Assembly: GCA_024694965.1 (NCBI GenBank)
Contig: JAILJC010000070.1
Coordinates: 1 to 60,627, forward strand
Source of the DNA: Lachnospiraceae bacterium
GTDB taxonomy: Bacteria > Bacillota > Clostridia > Lachnospirales > Lachnospiraceae
Direction: 5' to 3'
Length of the DNA: 60,627 bases
A model generated the notes under the pieces. The model worked only from the letters and a program-made list of their open reading frames with translations. It was not told the DNA's origin and did not search any database. Shown piece after piece: positions 9,974 to 17,986 of the stretch; the first letter of the stretch is position 1, and every line of letters begins with the position of its first letter. The translations under genes were made by a program, and so were the position numbers.

Positions 9974-10795
9974 TTAATACGTTTCGATATCAACCTTCCT
10001 GGTGTTTATACCATTATTATCAAGGATTTCGGCCGCAAAACGCGTAAACTTGTCGGCAAGGTCGCTTACGTAAAACTCATGATCCTTACCCTGCTCGTTA
10101 AAAGGCTTATCATTAAGCATTCCGTTCTCCGTAAGCATCTCCTTAAGCTCCCTTGCGGTTTCGTAGGCAGGATTTACAAGCCTTACCTTATCACCGACAA
10201 GCCTCTTAAGTGCCGGAGCCAGCAGCGGATAATGCGTACAGCCCATGATGAGCGTGTCGATATCCTGATCCATAAGCTCCTTTAGGTACCTGCGTGCGAC
10301 CTCATCGGTTACCGGATCGTCAAGCATCCCTTCCTCCACCAGCGGACAGAATAAGGGACATGCCTTGCCGAGCACGTTGACCGTGGGATCGATGTTCGTT
10401 ATGAACCTTTCATACATCCCGCTGCCGATCGTTCCTTCGGTAGCGATGACGCCTATCCTCTTATTCTTTGTCTGGGATACCGCAACACGGGCCCCCGGTT
10501 TTACCACTCCGATGACGGGCAGGGACACTTCCTTTTCCACCTCATCTATGGCATAGGCACTCATTGTGTTACAGGCTATGACCAGGGCCTTTACGTCCTG
10601 CGTCATAAGGAACCTTACTATCTGTTTTGTGAACTTGGTGATGGTAGCCTTTGATTTGCTTCCGTACGGAACCCTTGCCGTATCTCCGAAATACACGATA
10701 CGCTCATTAGGGATCTGCGCCATTATCTCCTTGGCAACGGTAAGCCCCCCTACACCTGAATCAAAAACGCCTATCGGCGCTCCGTTATCCGGCAT
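9974..10795 (-). CDS. murI: Glutamate racemase
   Basis: Converts L- to D-glutamate for peptidoglycan stem peptides. It has the N-terminal IGVFDSGVGGLTV motif, with the first catalytic Cys in ACNTMSA (about residue 74) and the second in GCTHYPLL (about 186), plus PYGSKS. Length 273 residues is normal. The ATG follows AAAGGGG. It lies within the same run as ispE and galU, so several steps of envelope precursor supply are grouped. It also draws on the glutamate pool controlled by the nitrogen island. Confidence 0.94.
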   Translation of the reverse strand: MPDNGAPIGVFDSGVGGLTVAKEIMAQIPNERIVYFGDTARVPYGSKSKATITKFTKQIVRFLMTQDVKALVIACNTMSAYAIDEVEKEVSLPVIGVVKPGARVAVSQTKNKRIGVIATEGTIGSGMYERFITNIDPTVNVLGKACPLFCPLVEEGMLDDPVTDEVARRYLKELMDQDIDTLIMGCTHYPLLAPALKRLVGDKVRLVNPAYETARELKEMLTENGMLNDKPFNEQGKDHEFYVSDLADKFTRFAAEILDNNGINTRKVDIETY

Positions 10796-10862
10796 TCCCG
10801 ATACCCCTTTTCAAACTCATGGATTTCATTAATTCTATACTTTAAACAGTTTTATTGCAAGC

Positions 10863-11534
10863 CTATAATTCCAACTGGCTTATGATGTTTTTCTCCTGAT
10901 TATCGATGTGCGTTTCGATCGCCATACAGGCCTTTTCAACATCTCCGCCTTCTATATATTCCACTATCTTACGGTGCTCCTCGATGAGCCTTGAATGGTT
11001 GCTGCTGTCCTTTATGTATTCAAGCCTGTACCGGTAAACCCGCTCCGCAAGGTTGTTTACCATCTGCATGAGCCTTCCGTTCTTGCTTGCCTTTAAAATG
11101 ACATCATGGAACTTTACATCCGCCTCGGCGATGGTTGTCGCATCCCCGGTCTTTACCGCACGTTCAAAGTCATCCTCCGCCTGCTTAAGCGCTGCCTTTT
11201 CTTCATCGTCTATCCGCTTGCAGGCAAGATTTACGGCAAGGGAGTCAAGGGACCTTCGCACCTCGAGAACATCCCTTAGATCCTGCTTGCTTATCCTGGC
11301 AACCTCGGCCCCGCGCCTTGGGACCATCGTAACCAGTCCTTCAAGCTCAAGCATCCTTATCGCTTCCCTTATGGGTGTCCTTGATACCCCAAGCCTGCTC
11401 GCAAGGTGTATCTCCATCAGCCGCTCACCGGGCTTAAGGTCACCCTTAAGTATTCCCTGCCTTAATGTCTTAAATACGACATCTCTTAAAGGAAGGTATT
11501 CATCCGTTATCAACTGAAGCTTAGTTTCCGCCAT
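10863..11534 (-). CDS. GntR/FadR-family transcription regulator (FCD domain)
   Basis: The N-terminal winged helix (residues 10-75) includes LKPGERLMEIHLASRLGVSR and TPIREAIRMLELEGLV, the classic GntR signature. The C-terminal two-thirds is an all-helical FCD domain with the metal or ligand residues D...H (VKFHDVILKAS) and later H residues (NHSRLIEEH, ETHIDNQ). FCD-type GntR regulators sense small organic acids. The ligand cannot be told from sequence, and neighbours (ispE, murI) do not point to one. GGGGGAA precedes the ATG. Confidence 0.85.
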   Translation of the reverse strand: MAETKLQLITDEYLPLRDVVFKTLRQGILKGDLKPGERLMEIHLASRLGVSRTPIREAIRMLELEGLVTMVPRRGAEVARISKQDLRDVLEVRRSLDSLAVNLACKRIDDEEKAALKQAEDDFERAVKTGDATTIAEADVKFHDVILKASKNGRLMQMVNNLAERVYRYRLEYIKDSSNHSRLIEEHRKIVEYIEGGDVEKACMAIETHIDNQEKNIISQLEL

Positions 11535-11559
11535 CTGTATTCCCCCTGACCAAACGTTG

Positions 11560-12420
11560 TCAAACGGGCCCTGCCACGGCTATATCCTTAGCCAGCCCCG
11601 TATCCTTAATGATCCCTGCGGCATATTGTGCTTCTTCCCTGTCATTAAACAGTCCGAAGACCGTAGGCCCGCTGCCGCTCATAAGCGAACCGAGCGCACC
11701 CGCCTTAAGCATTTCTTCCTTTATACTGCCTATTACCGGATGCTCCTTAACCGTTACTCCCTCAAGTGAATTGCCAAGGTTATCTGCTATTAAATTAATG
11801 TCGCCGTTCTCAACCGCCTTTATCATCGCATCAACGTCGGGATGATATTTTTCTTCCAAAGAATCATACGCATTATATACATATCCGGTCGATACGCCTA
11901 TCCCGGGCTTTGCGATCAGTATCCCGCATTCGGGCATTTTCTTAAGCGGTGTGAGCACTTCTCCTATGCCCTCCGATAATGCGGTCCCTCCCATGATGCA
12001 GTAGGGAACATCGGCCCCTAACTTTACTCCAAGGTCACGCAGTTCTTTTTGGGAAAGCCCTAAGTCAAACAGCTCATTCATCCCCTTTAGGGTTGCCGCC
12101 GCATCGGTGCTGCCGCCCGCAAGTCCCGCAGCCACGGGGATGTTCTTTTTAAGGGTTATCTTAACCCCTTCTATTGTACCGCACTTGTTTTTTATAAGAG
12201 CCGCCGCCTTATATATAAGGTTATCTTCATTAAGAGGGATCCCTAAAGCGTCTGATTCTAAAACAATATCACTGCCTTTTATCCTTGACAGCGTAAGCTC
12301 ATCGTATAAACCGATGCTTACCATTACCATGCGCACTTCATGATAATTATCAGCACGCTTTCTTACCACATTGAGTGCAAGGTTTATCTTGGCCGGTGCC
12401 TTGTAACTTACAGTATCCAT
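11560..12420 (-). CDS. ispE: 4-diphosphocytidyl-2-C-methyl-D-erythritol kinase
   Basis: The ATP-dependent kinase step of the non-mevalonate (MEP) isoprenoid pathway. It is a GHMP kinase: N-terminal KAPAKINLALNV, the ATP loop PVAAGLAGGSTDAAA near residue 92, and the C-terminal LMSGSGPTVFGLF. Length 286 residues is typical. It is first in the leftward run ispE-gntR-murI-DUF1934-galU. A ribosome site GGGGGA lies before the ATG. Isoprenoids made here feed undecaprenyl phosphate, the carrier for wall polymers. Confidence 0.94.
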   Translation of the reverse strand: MDTVSYKAPAKINLALNVVRKRADNYHEVRMVMVSIGLYDELTLSRIKGSDIVLESDALGIPLNEDNLIYKAAALIKNKCGTIEGVKITLKKNIPVAAGLAGGSTDAAATLKGMNELFDLGLSQKELRDLGVKLGADVPYCIMGGTALSEGIGEVLTPLKKMPECGILIAKPGIGVSTGYVYNAYDSLEEKYHPDVDAMIKAVENGDINLIADNLGNSLEGVTVKEHPVIGSIKEEMLKAGALGSLMSGSGPTVFGLFNDREEAQYAAGIIKDTGLAKDIAVAGPV

Positions 12421-12500
12421 CCGCTTAAAATCCCCCGCGAAGCCATATTGTATTCTGTATACAATCCTGTAAAAATCATATCATTTTTTTTAAAAAAAAG

Positions 12501-12530
12501 CTAATCCTATTTGTTTAACGTACCGATATA
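12501..12530 (+). promoter_or_regulatory. Possible sigma-D (flagellar type) promoter
   Basis: CCGATATA at 12523-12530 matches the -10 of Bacillus SigD promoters, with TAAT 17 bases upstream where TAAA is expected. The spacing is one base long and the -35 imperfect. It lies 79 bases before the gene at 12609. Confidence 0.3.
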
Positions 12531-12608
12531 TTAGATGAAGCTATTACTATCTCCTTTTGTACGGAAATCCTTTTTCCGGTGCAAAAGAGAACACCAAGGA
12601 GGGTAAAT

Positions 12609-13250
12609 ATGAGTGTGAACGGAATTCAGGGATACTCGCAGATCGATGCGTACAGCGCATACACTTCTGTAAAGAAATCCACAAATGAACCAAAGACCGA
12701 AAATACTTCCTCCGCTTCTGCAAGTAAGGCCGCAGAAACAGGTGTCATATACGAAAAGAGCTCGGAAGCAGCCGCTCTCGAAAAATCGGGTGTCACTTAT
12801 AAACCCAACACGGCACTCGTTGATCAGTTAAAAGCGGATCAGGAAGCCAACAAACAGCGTCTCCTCGATATGGTACATGATACCTTATCGGGTCAGCTCT
12901 CGGCTTTTCAGGCAGCTAACGGCAATGACGAAGACAGTATATGGCGTTTCCTCGCAAGCGGTAAGTTTACCGTTTCGGCTGCAGCCAAGGAAGAGGCTCA
13001 GAAGGCTATATCGGAGGACGGCTTCTACGGTGTGAAGAACACATCAAACAGGATCCTCGAGATGGCCAAGGCCCTTACGGGCGGTGACCCCGACAAGATC
13101 GAAGAGATGCGCGATGCATTCAAGAAGGGATACTCGGCGGCTACCAAGTCCTGGGGACAGGCACTTCCCGAAATATCGCAGAAAACATACGATGCGGTAA
13201 TGGAAGGATTCGACAACTGGGCTAACGAATCTCAAACTAAGGTTAACTAG
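12609..13250 (+). CDS. Hypothetical protein, possibly motility-linked
   Basis: I do not recognise a named family. The 213 residues start MSVNGIQGYSQI, with a Ser/Thr/Ala-rich N-terminal third that is probably disordered, then a helical region, then a conserved-looking end with GFYGVKNTSNRI and a Trp-containing helix. There is no signal peptide. The start at 12609 is set by AAGGAGGG seven bases upstream; an earlier in-frame codon at 12579 has none. The upstream CCGATATA box and an N-terminus like those of flagellar axial proteins hint at a motility link, but no flagellar gene is in the window. A strong terminator follows. Confidence 0.75.
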   Translation: MSVNGIQGYSQIDAYSAYTSVKKSTNEPKTENTSSASASKAAETGVIYEKSSEAAALEKSGVTYKPNTALVDQLKADQEANKQRLLDMVHDTLSGQLSAFQAANGNDEDSIWRFLASGKFTVSAAAKEEAQKAISEDGFYGVKNTSNRILEMAKALTGGDPDKIEEMRDAFKKGYSAATKSWGQALPEISQKTYDAVMEGFDNWANESQTKVN

Positions 13251-13281
13251 GTTACTACCATAACAATTGAAGTTTGAGTAA

Positions 13282-13313
13282 AAAACACGCAGGCTTAAAA
13301 ACCTGCGTGTTTT
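13282..13313. terminator. Bidirectional intrinsic terminator
   Basis: A perfect 12-pair stem AAAACACGCAGG with its complement, loop of eight bases, followed on the + strand by ATTTTTG and on the - strand by TTTTT. It separates the convergent genes ending at 13250 and 13345. Confidence 0.9.
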
Positions 13314-13344
13314 ATTTTTGCCACGGGGACGGTTCTTTTGGCTA

Positions 13345-14166
13345 TTATTCTATCGTCCGCCTTAAAGTGTATATATCCTTATCACTGCATATGCGTGCAA
13401 AATCATCCTTATCCCAGCCGTCCCATACGGCACTTATAAGCTTTCCGGAAATGCCGTCGGACCTGTCGGATGCAAGGAAGGTTATAAGCTGTGCGGGTTT
13501 TACTAAGGATGTAAGATCGCCTTCCTTCTGACCTGCTGCTATATTGTATTCCCGCTCGCCGGACTGATCCTTGCCTGCTGCCGTTATAAGCTTTAGCATA
13601 TCCGTGTTCATGACGCCCGGAGCTATCGAGTTTATGTCGATCCCCGCGTCCCTGTTCTCATCGGCAACAACCTCCGTGAGCCTTACGAGCGCACATTTGG
13701 CTGCCGCATATCCGCTGAAATTGGGCCTGCTCGAGGTTGCCCCGCCGCCGGACAGGTTGATTATCTTGCCCCTGCTCTTTTGATCCTTAAATATCTCTAT
13801 CGCCTTTTTCATGCTGTAGGCGGTCCCGAACAGGTTCACGTTAAAAACATCCATCCAGTCGTTCCAGTCATTTTCCTCAAACGGTCCGATCGGACCCTGG
13901 ATGCCCGCATTGTTTACTACGATATCAAGTCCGCCGAGCTTATCAAGGGCAAAGTCATACAGCCTGTCTATATCTTCAGTCTTTCCCATGTCGGCCTTGA
14001 TGCAGTAAATGTTTTCACCGCCCGCTTCCTCTGCGGCTGCCTTAAGCTCTTCTTCGTTTCGCGAGCATATGACTACGGAAGCATGATTCTTTATAAAAAC
14101 CCCTGCCGTATACCTGCCGAGTCCGCGGCCGGCACCGGTTATCAGGGCCCTTTTACTTTTTAACAT
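13345..14166 (-). CDS. Short-chain dehydrogenase/reductase
   Basis: Classical SDR: the dinucleotide-binding motif TGAGRGLG near residue 10, NNAG near residue 87, Ser in LSGGG and the catalytic pair Tyr-x3-Lys in GYAAAKCA. It is predicted to act on a sugar, polyol or hydroxy acid with NAD(P)H; the substrate is not visible. It overlaps the upstream oxidoreductase gene by 14 bases, so translation is coupled. Together with the Gfo/Idh/MocA enzyme and the glycosyltransferase it suggests a small glycan or sugar-modification unit. Length 273 residues is normal, with a slightly longer C-terminus than most SDRs. Confidence 0.85.
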   Translation of the reverse strand: MLKSKRALITGAGRGLGRYTAGVFIKNHASVVICSRNEEELKAAAEEAGGENIYCIKADMGKTEDIDRLYDFALDKLGGLDIVVNNAGIQGPIGPFEENDWNDWMDVFNVNLFGTAYSMKKAIEIFKDQKSRGKIINLSGGGATSSRPNFSGYAAAKCALVRLTEVVADENRDAGIDINSIAPGVMNTDMLKLITAAGKDQSGEREYNIAAGQKEGDLTSLVKPAQLITFLASDRSDGISGKLISAVWDGWDKDDFARICSDKDIYTLRRTIE

Positions 14167-15145
14167 CCGATCCTCCGTATATCTGCTCGACTATCTTCAA
14201 TGATTCATAGGCATCATGGATGTCACCCATGAAAAGCTCGCCGCCGTGCTCAACCGCATCAACGACATCCTTAAGCTCCATCTTCCATGAATCGTCGCCC
14301 CTTGAATACTCATAGATCTGGGTGATCGGAGGTCCCATCTCCGGAAGCATCTTGTAGTAATACAGCCTTTCCACTCCGTAGCTTCCGCCGAGGCCTTCTA
14401 TCATAAGCTTCGCATGCTTTAAATATATCTCAAATGAGAACATGTTCTTCCATTCGGTACAGCTTACCTGCAGCCATGCGCACCTGTTGTCTTCCTTCCT
14501 TAGGCAGATGAAGCCGTTGTCATCGACTTCCATGTCCCAGTAGTAGGTTGCCGCAAAGCCTTCAACCTTGTCAAAGTCACCCATGAACCACCTTGAAAGG
14601 TCGATAAGGTGTACGCCCTGGTCTATGGTCTCGCCGCCGCCGGAGATCGACTTGTCGGCACGCCATTCACGGTCATAGCCGACCCTTCCGCCGTGTCCGT
14701 ACCTGCCGCGGATGAACATTATCTCGCCCAAGTCGTCGTTCTTTATTATATCCATTGCCTGGAGCATCGCCGGATGATAGCGGTGGTTGAAACCGACCTT
14801 AACCACTACCTTCCTCTTCTCAAGTTCGCTTATTATGGGCTCAAGTTCCTTGGAACTTATCGCTCCGGGCTTCTCAACTATTACATTCTTATCATTTTTA
14901 ACCGCTTCAAGGGTGATCTTTGCAAGCAGGTTATTGGATGTGGCCACAACTATCACGTCCACATCCTCCTTATGTATTACATCCTTATACGTATTGGTGA
15001 TGCAGTCGCACTTAAACTGATCCGCAAGCGCCCTTGCCTTATTTGAGTCGACATCACACATTATCGTGATCTTATGTCCGCTTTCAAATATCGACCTTGC
15101 CCTTTTTACGCCGATAAGGCCGCAGCCTATGATACCGAAATTCAT
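14153..15145 (-). CDS. Gfo/Idh/MocA-family oxidoreductase
   Basis: The N-terminal Rossmann fold has GIIGCGLIGVKRAR and the EKPGAIS motif near residue 95, which marks this family. The C-terminal alpha/beta domain contains the active-site like GGGETIDQGVHLIDL (Asp and His). Family members oxidise or epimerise sugar derivatives and inositols with NAD(P). The context (GT2 upstream, SDR downstream and overlapping) fits NDP-sugar or glycan modification. AGGAGGAATCA precedes the ATG. The same ribosome-site sequence also occurs at the 3' end of the GT2 gene (15227-15239). Confidence 0.88.
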   Translation of the reverse strand: MNFGIIGCGLIGVKRARSIFESGHKITIMCDVDSNKARALADQFKCDCITNTYKDVIHKEDVDVIVVATSNNLLAKITLEAVKNDKNVIVEKPGAISSKELEPIISELEKRKVVVKVGFNHRYHPAMLQAMDIIKNDDLGEIMFIRGRYGHGGRVGYDREWRADKSISGGGETIDQGVHLIDLSRWFMGDFDKVEGFAATYYWDMEVDDNGFICLRKEDNRCAWLQVSCTEWKNMFSFEIYLKHAKLMIEGLGGSYGVERLYYYKMLPEMGPPITQIYEYSRGDDSWKMELKDVVDAVEHGGELFMGDIHDAYESLKIVEQIYGGSDVKK

Positions 15146-15198
15146 TGATTCCTCCTATAATAATGTAATGCCCCTTCCTTCGTCAGCGGCCAATCATC

Positions 15199-15234
15199 GG
15201 AATCATCCTGAATTCTGCTTCGCAGAATGATTCC
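15199..15234. repeat. Hairpin between the GT2 and Gfo/Idh/MocA genes
   Basis: Inner arms ATTCTGC/GCAGAAT with a TTC loop and outer arms GGAATC/GATTCC. No T run follows, so it may be an mRNA stability or partial-termination element. Confidence 0.4.
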
Positions 15235-15236
15235 TC

Positions 15237-16238
15237 CTACTTATCTCCATAGTCATAAACATCCGCCACGACCCTGCTGTACCACAGGGCTCTTAAGCCT
15301 TCGAGCGGATTACCGATAAGATCCACCTTCTTACCCTCCGCATATGACCTTGCGTTATAGGTGATATACATCTCAACGGGTTTATATCCCTTCCTTAAGA
15401 ACCTGGTCACTATCTCCCAGTCAAGGCCGAACTTTCCGCCTCTGAAATTGATGCCGTACATGCAGTCCTTATGGAATATCTTATACATAGTGAAAGGATC
15501 TGTCATCTTGGATCCGCAGGCTAAGTTTATCACTCCGGTAAGCAGCTTCTGTCCTAAGTTAAGGTAGCCTGCGATGAGGTTGTTTTTACTGCCGCCTTCT
15601 GAAAACTTGCGCATCTTCCAGTCATCCTTGCGGTACCTGCTTCCAAGCACAAACAACGCTTCCTCATCCCTTATCGGCTTAAGCAGCCTGTCGTAATCAT
15701 CCACCTTGTATTCAAGGTCTCCGTCCTGTATAGCGTAGTAGTTGCCCGTAGCCTGCTTTATACCGTTAAGCACCGCATTGCCCTTGCCCATGGGCTTTTC
15801 CTCAAGTATGAGCTTGACAAGGCCGGGGTTTGACTCTGCATGCTTTTTGGCTATTTCCCTGGTACCGTCGCTTGAATTGCTTTCCACGATTATGATCTCA
15901 ACATCCATTATCCATTCGTGGTTTATAAGAAGCGTAAGGAGCTCATCTGCCGTGCGTCCCTCATTATACATCGGGACGATTATCGACAGCTTAGGCTCCC
16001 TTTTTTCGCACTTTACACACTTTATAAGGAAGCATCCCTTTTTGGGACACTCCCTCATCTTAACTACCTTTTCAAATCCGCATCTGATAAGAAGAAGACC
16101 TTCCTTTTCCCGGTCTATATCCTTACCTTTCCTGTAAATAAACAGCTCCTCTCCCGTTTCCATCCGGGAATAATACTCACTTAGCAGCTGCTCGGTAACT
16201 TCAGTTTTTTCGTCTATAACCTGCTTTTCCACAAACAA
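15237..16238 (-). CDS. Family 2 glycosyltransferase
   Basis: A GT-A fold enzyme: LSIIVPMYNEGRT begins near residue 83, ESNSSDGT near 118, the metal-binding region QDGDLEY near 170, and a polyprenyl-transferase-like middle. It resembles dolichol-phosphate mannose synthase-type GT2s without visible C-terminal membrane helices. The first 80 residues are extra and contain paired cysteines (CPKKGC, CVKC), so a small metal or methyltransferase-derived module is possible. The start is uncertain: TTG at 16238 or GTG at 16232, the latter better spaced from AAAGG. First gene of the GT2-oxidoreductase-SDR set. Confidence 0.82.
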   Translation of the reverse strand: MFVEKQVIDEKTEVTEQLLSEYYSRMETGEELFIYRKGKDIDREKEGLLLIRCGFEKVVKMRECPKKGCFLIKCVKCEKREPKLSIIVPMYNEGRTADELLTLLINHEWIMDVEIIIVESNSSDGTREIAKKHAESNPGLVKLILEEKPMGKGNAVLNGIKQATGNYYAIQDGDLEYKVDDYDRLLKPIRDEEALFVLGSRYRKDDWKMRKFSEGGSKNNLIAGYLNLGQKLLTGVINLACGSKMTDPFTMYKIFHKDCMYGINFRGGKFGLDWEIVTRFLRKGYKPVEMYITYNARSYAEGKKVDLIGNPLEGLRALWYSRVVADVYDYGDK

Positions 16239-16317
16239 CCTTTCATGTATATAAACTCATGTTGTTTTACGCTGACTGTCATGAATTATATCACAGTTTC
16301 ATAAATTATTAAACCTG

Positions 16318-17226
16318 TTAAACACAGCCGGTCAGTTCCTTAATATCTTTGACGCCGTACTTTATCATATAATCCTGTATCCCGTCGATAACCTCCCCTG
16401 TTGTGTAAGGGTTATGAAAATTCATCGCGCCAACCGCAACTGCCGTCGCTCCGGCCATTATAAACTCAAGTGCATCCTCCGCGTTTGCTATGCCGCCCAT
16501 GCCTATCACGGGTATCTTTACCGCCTGCGCTGCCTGATATACCATCCTTACGGCTACCGGCTTTATCGCGGGCCCTGAAAGCCCTCCCGTTTTGTTTGCA
16601 AGGGCAAAGGTCCGTTTGTGTATGTCTATCTTCATTGCGGTCAGGGTATTTATAAGCGATACCGCGTCCGCTCCAGCCGCCTCAGCTGCCCTTGCCATTT
16701 CGGCGATATCCGTAACATTGGGCGACAGCTTCATGATGACCGGCTGTTTTGCATGTTTCTTTATCTCTTCCGTAATGTTAAAAAGTGCATCTGCCTTCTG
16801 GCCGAATGCTATTGCTCCCTCTTTTACGTTTGGACAGGATACGTTTATCTCAAGCATATCGACGGCTTCATCCGAAAGCCTTTCCACGACTTCAACGTAA
16901 TCCTCGACCGTCCTTCCGCATACGTTTACTATTACCTTCGTATCATAGGCCTTTAGGAATTCAAGGTCCCTTTCGATAAATGTGTCGATACCGGGGTTCT
17001 GGAGGCCTATGGCATTCAACATCCCGCCGCAGGTCTCAACGACCCTGGGCGTGGGATTTCCTGGCCATGGCACGTTTGCGACGCCCTTGGTCACCACGGC
17101 TCCGAGTTTGTTAAGGTCGACAAATTCCGAATACTCCATGCCCGATCCGAAGGTTCCCGAGCCTACCATGACCGGGTTTTTAAGCTCCACCCCGGCGATG
17201 TTCACAGTCATTACAGCATTACTCAC
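16318..17226 (-). CDS. pyrD: Dihydroorotate dehydrogenase B, catalytic subunit
   Basis: Oxidises dihydroorotate to orotate in pyrimidine synthesis. The FMN-binding TIM barrel has the catalytic Cys in NVSCPNVKEG, which marks class 1B enzymes that use NAD+ through PyrK. GGMGGIAN and AVAVGAMNF bind the FMN phosphate. The start is GTG at 17226, in the overlap GTGA with the pyrK stop and preceded by GGAGG. Length 302 residues is typical. It is the last gene of the long leftward unit that starts at the hydroxyacid dehydrogenase. Confidence 0.94.
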   Translation of the reverse strand: MSNAVMTVNIAGVELKNPVMVGSGTFGSGMEYSEFVDLNKLGAVVTKGVANVPWPGNPTPRVVETCGGMLNAIGLQNPGIDTFIERDLEFLKAYDTKVIVNVCGRTVEDYVEVVERLSDEAVDMLEINVSCPNVKEGAIAFGQKADALFNITEEIKKHAKQPVIMKLSPNVTDIAEMARAAEAAGADAVSLINTLTAMKIDIHKRTFALANKTGGLSGPAIKPVAVRMVYQAAQAVKIPVIGMGGIANAEDALEFIMAGATAVAVGAMNFHNPYTTGEVIDGIQDYMIKYGVKDIKELTGCV

Positions 17227-17984
17227 AGCTCCACCTCCGTTGCATTAAACACGGGACCGTCCGCGCATATCCTTTTGTTCTTTACCTTCGAATGATCGTC
17301 CGTATCGGTTGATTTACATACGCATCCAAGACAAGCGCCTACCCCACATGCCATTCTTTCTTCAAGTGAGATATAGGCTTCAACCCCGTTTTCTTCGGCA
17401 AACTTCTTTACCCCACGAAGCATGGGCGTTGGTCCGCAGGCATAAATGACTCTTCCCGTGACCTTATTCTCCTTTATGGCATCGATGACATTGCCCTTAG
17501 TTCCCAGGGACCCGTCATCTGTCGCGATGACGATATTCCCGTACTCCTTTAATTCATCAACAAGGAAGGTATCGGCATCCCTGTATCCCAAAACTATGGT
17601 CTTATCACCCTTAAGCCTTTTTGCAAGTTCAAGCATCGGCGGTATGCCTATCCCGCCTCCTATCAGCACGGCGTTTTCATTCTTTATGGGAAATCCGTTT
17701 CCGAGAGGCCCTAAGATATCAATTTCATCTCCGGCCTTATACTGCGAGAACTCCTTCGTACCGGCACCTGCTATCCGGTATACTATCCTTAACCTGCCCC
17801 CTTTATCAGCCTCGCATATGCTGATAGGCCTTGGAAGCAGCTTTGTCTTATCCTTTGTGTAAACGGATATGAACTGCCCGGGAAATGCTTCCCCTGCGAT
17901 ATCCGTTTCTATCCACATGCTGTATATCTCATCCGCAAGCATTTCCTGCGACAAAACCCTTGCGGTTTCCTTCCTTTTACCCAT
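17223..17984 (-). CDS. pyrK: Dihydroorotate dehydrogenase B, electron-transfer subunit
   Basis: Carries electrons from PyrD to NAD+. It has an FAD-binding beta barrel (RPISICEAD), an NAD-binding domain with GGGIGIPPM, and a C-terminal [2Fe-2S] site with four cysteines in CGVGACLGC and the later KRICADGP. Length 253 residues is typical. It overlaps pyrD by four bases and starts just after the pyrC stop, as expected for a PyrD-PyrK complex. Confidence 0.94.
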   Translation of the reverse strand: MGKRKETARVLSQEMLADEIYSMWIETDIAGEAFPGQFISVYTKDKTKLLPRPISICEADKGGRLRIVYRIAGAGTKEFSQYKAGDEIDILGPLGNGFPIKNENAVLIGGGIGIPPMLELAKRLKGDKTIVLGYRDADTFLVDELKEYGNIVIATDDGSLGTKGNVIDAIKENKVTGRVIYACGPTPMLRGVKKFAEENGVEAYISLEERMACGVGACLGCVCKSTDTDDHSKVKNKRICADGPVFNATEVEL

Positions 17985-17986
17985 CC

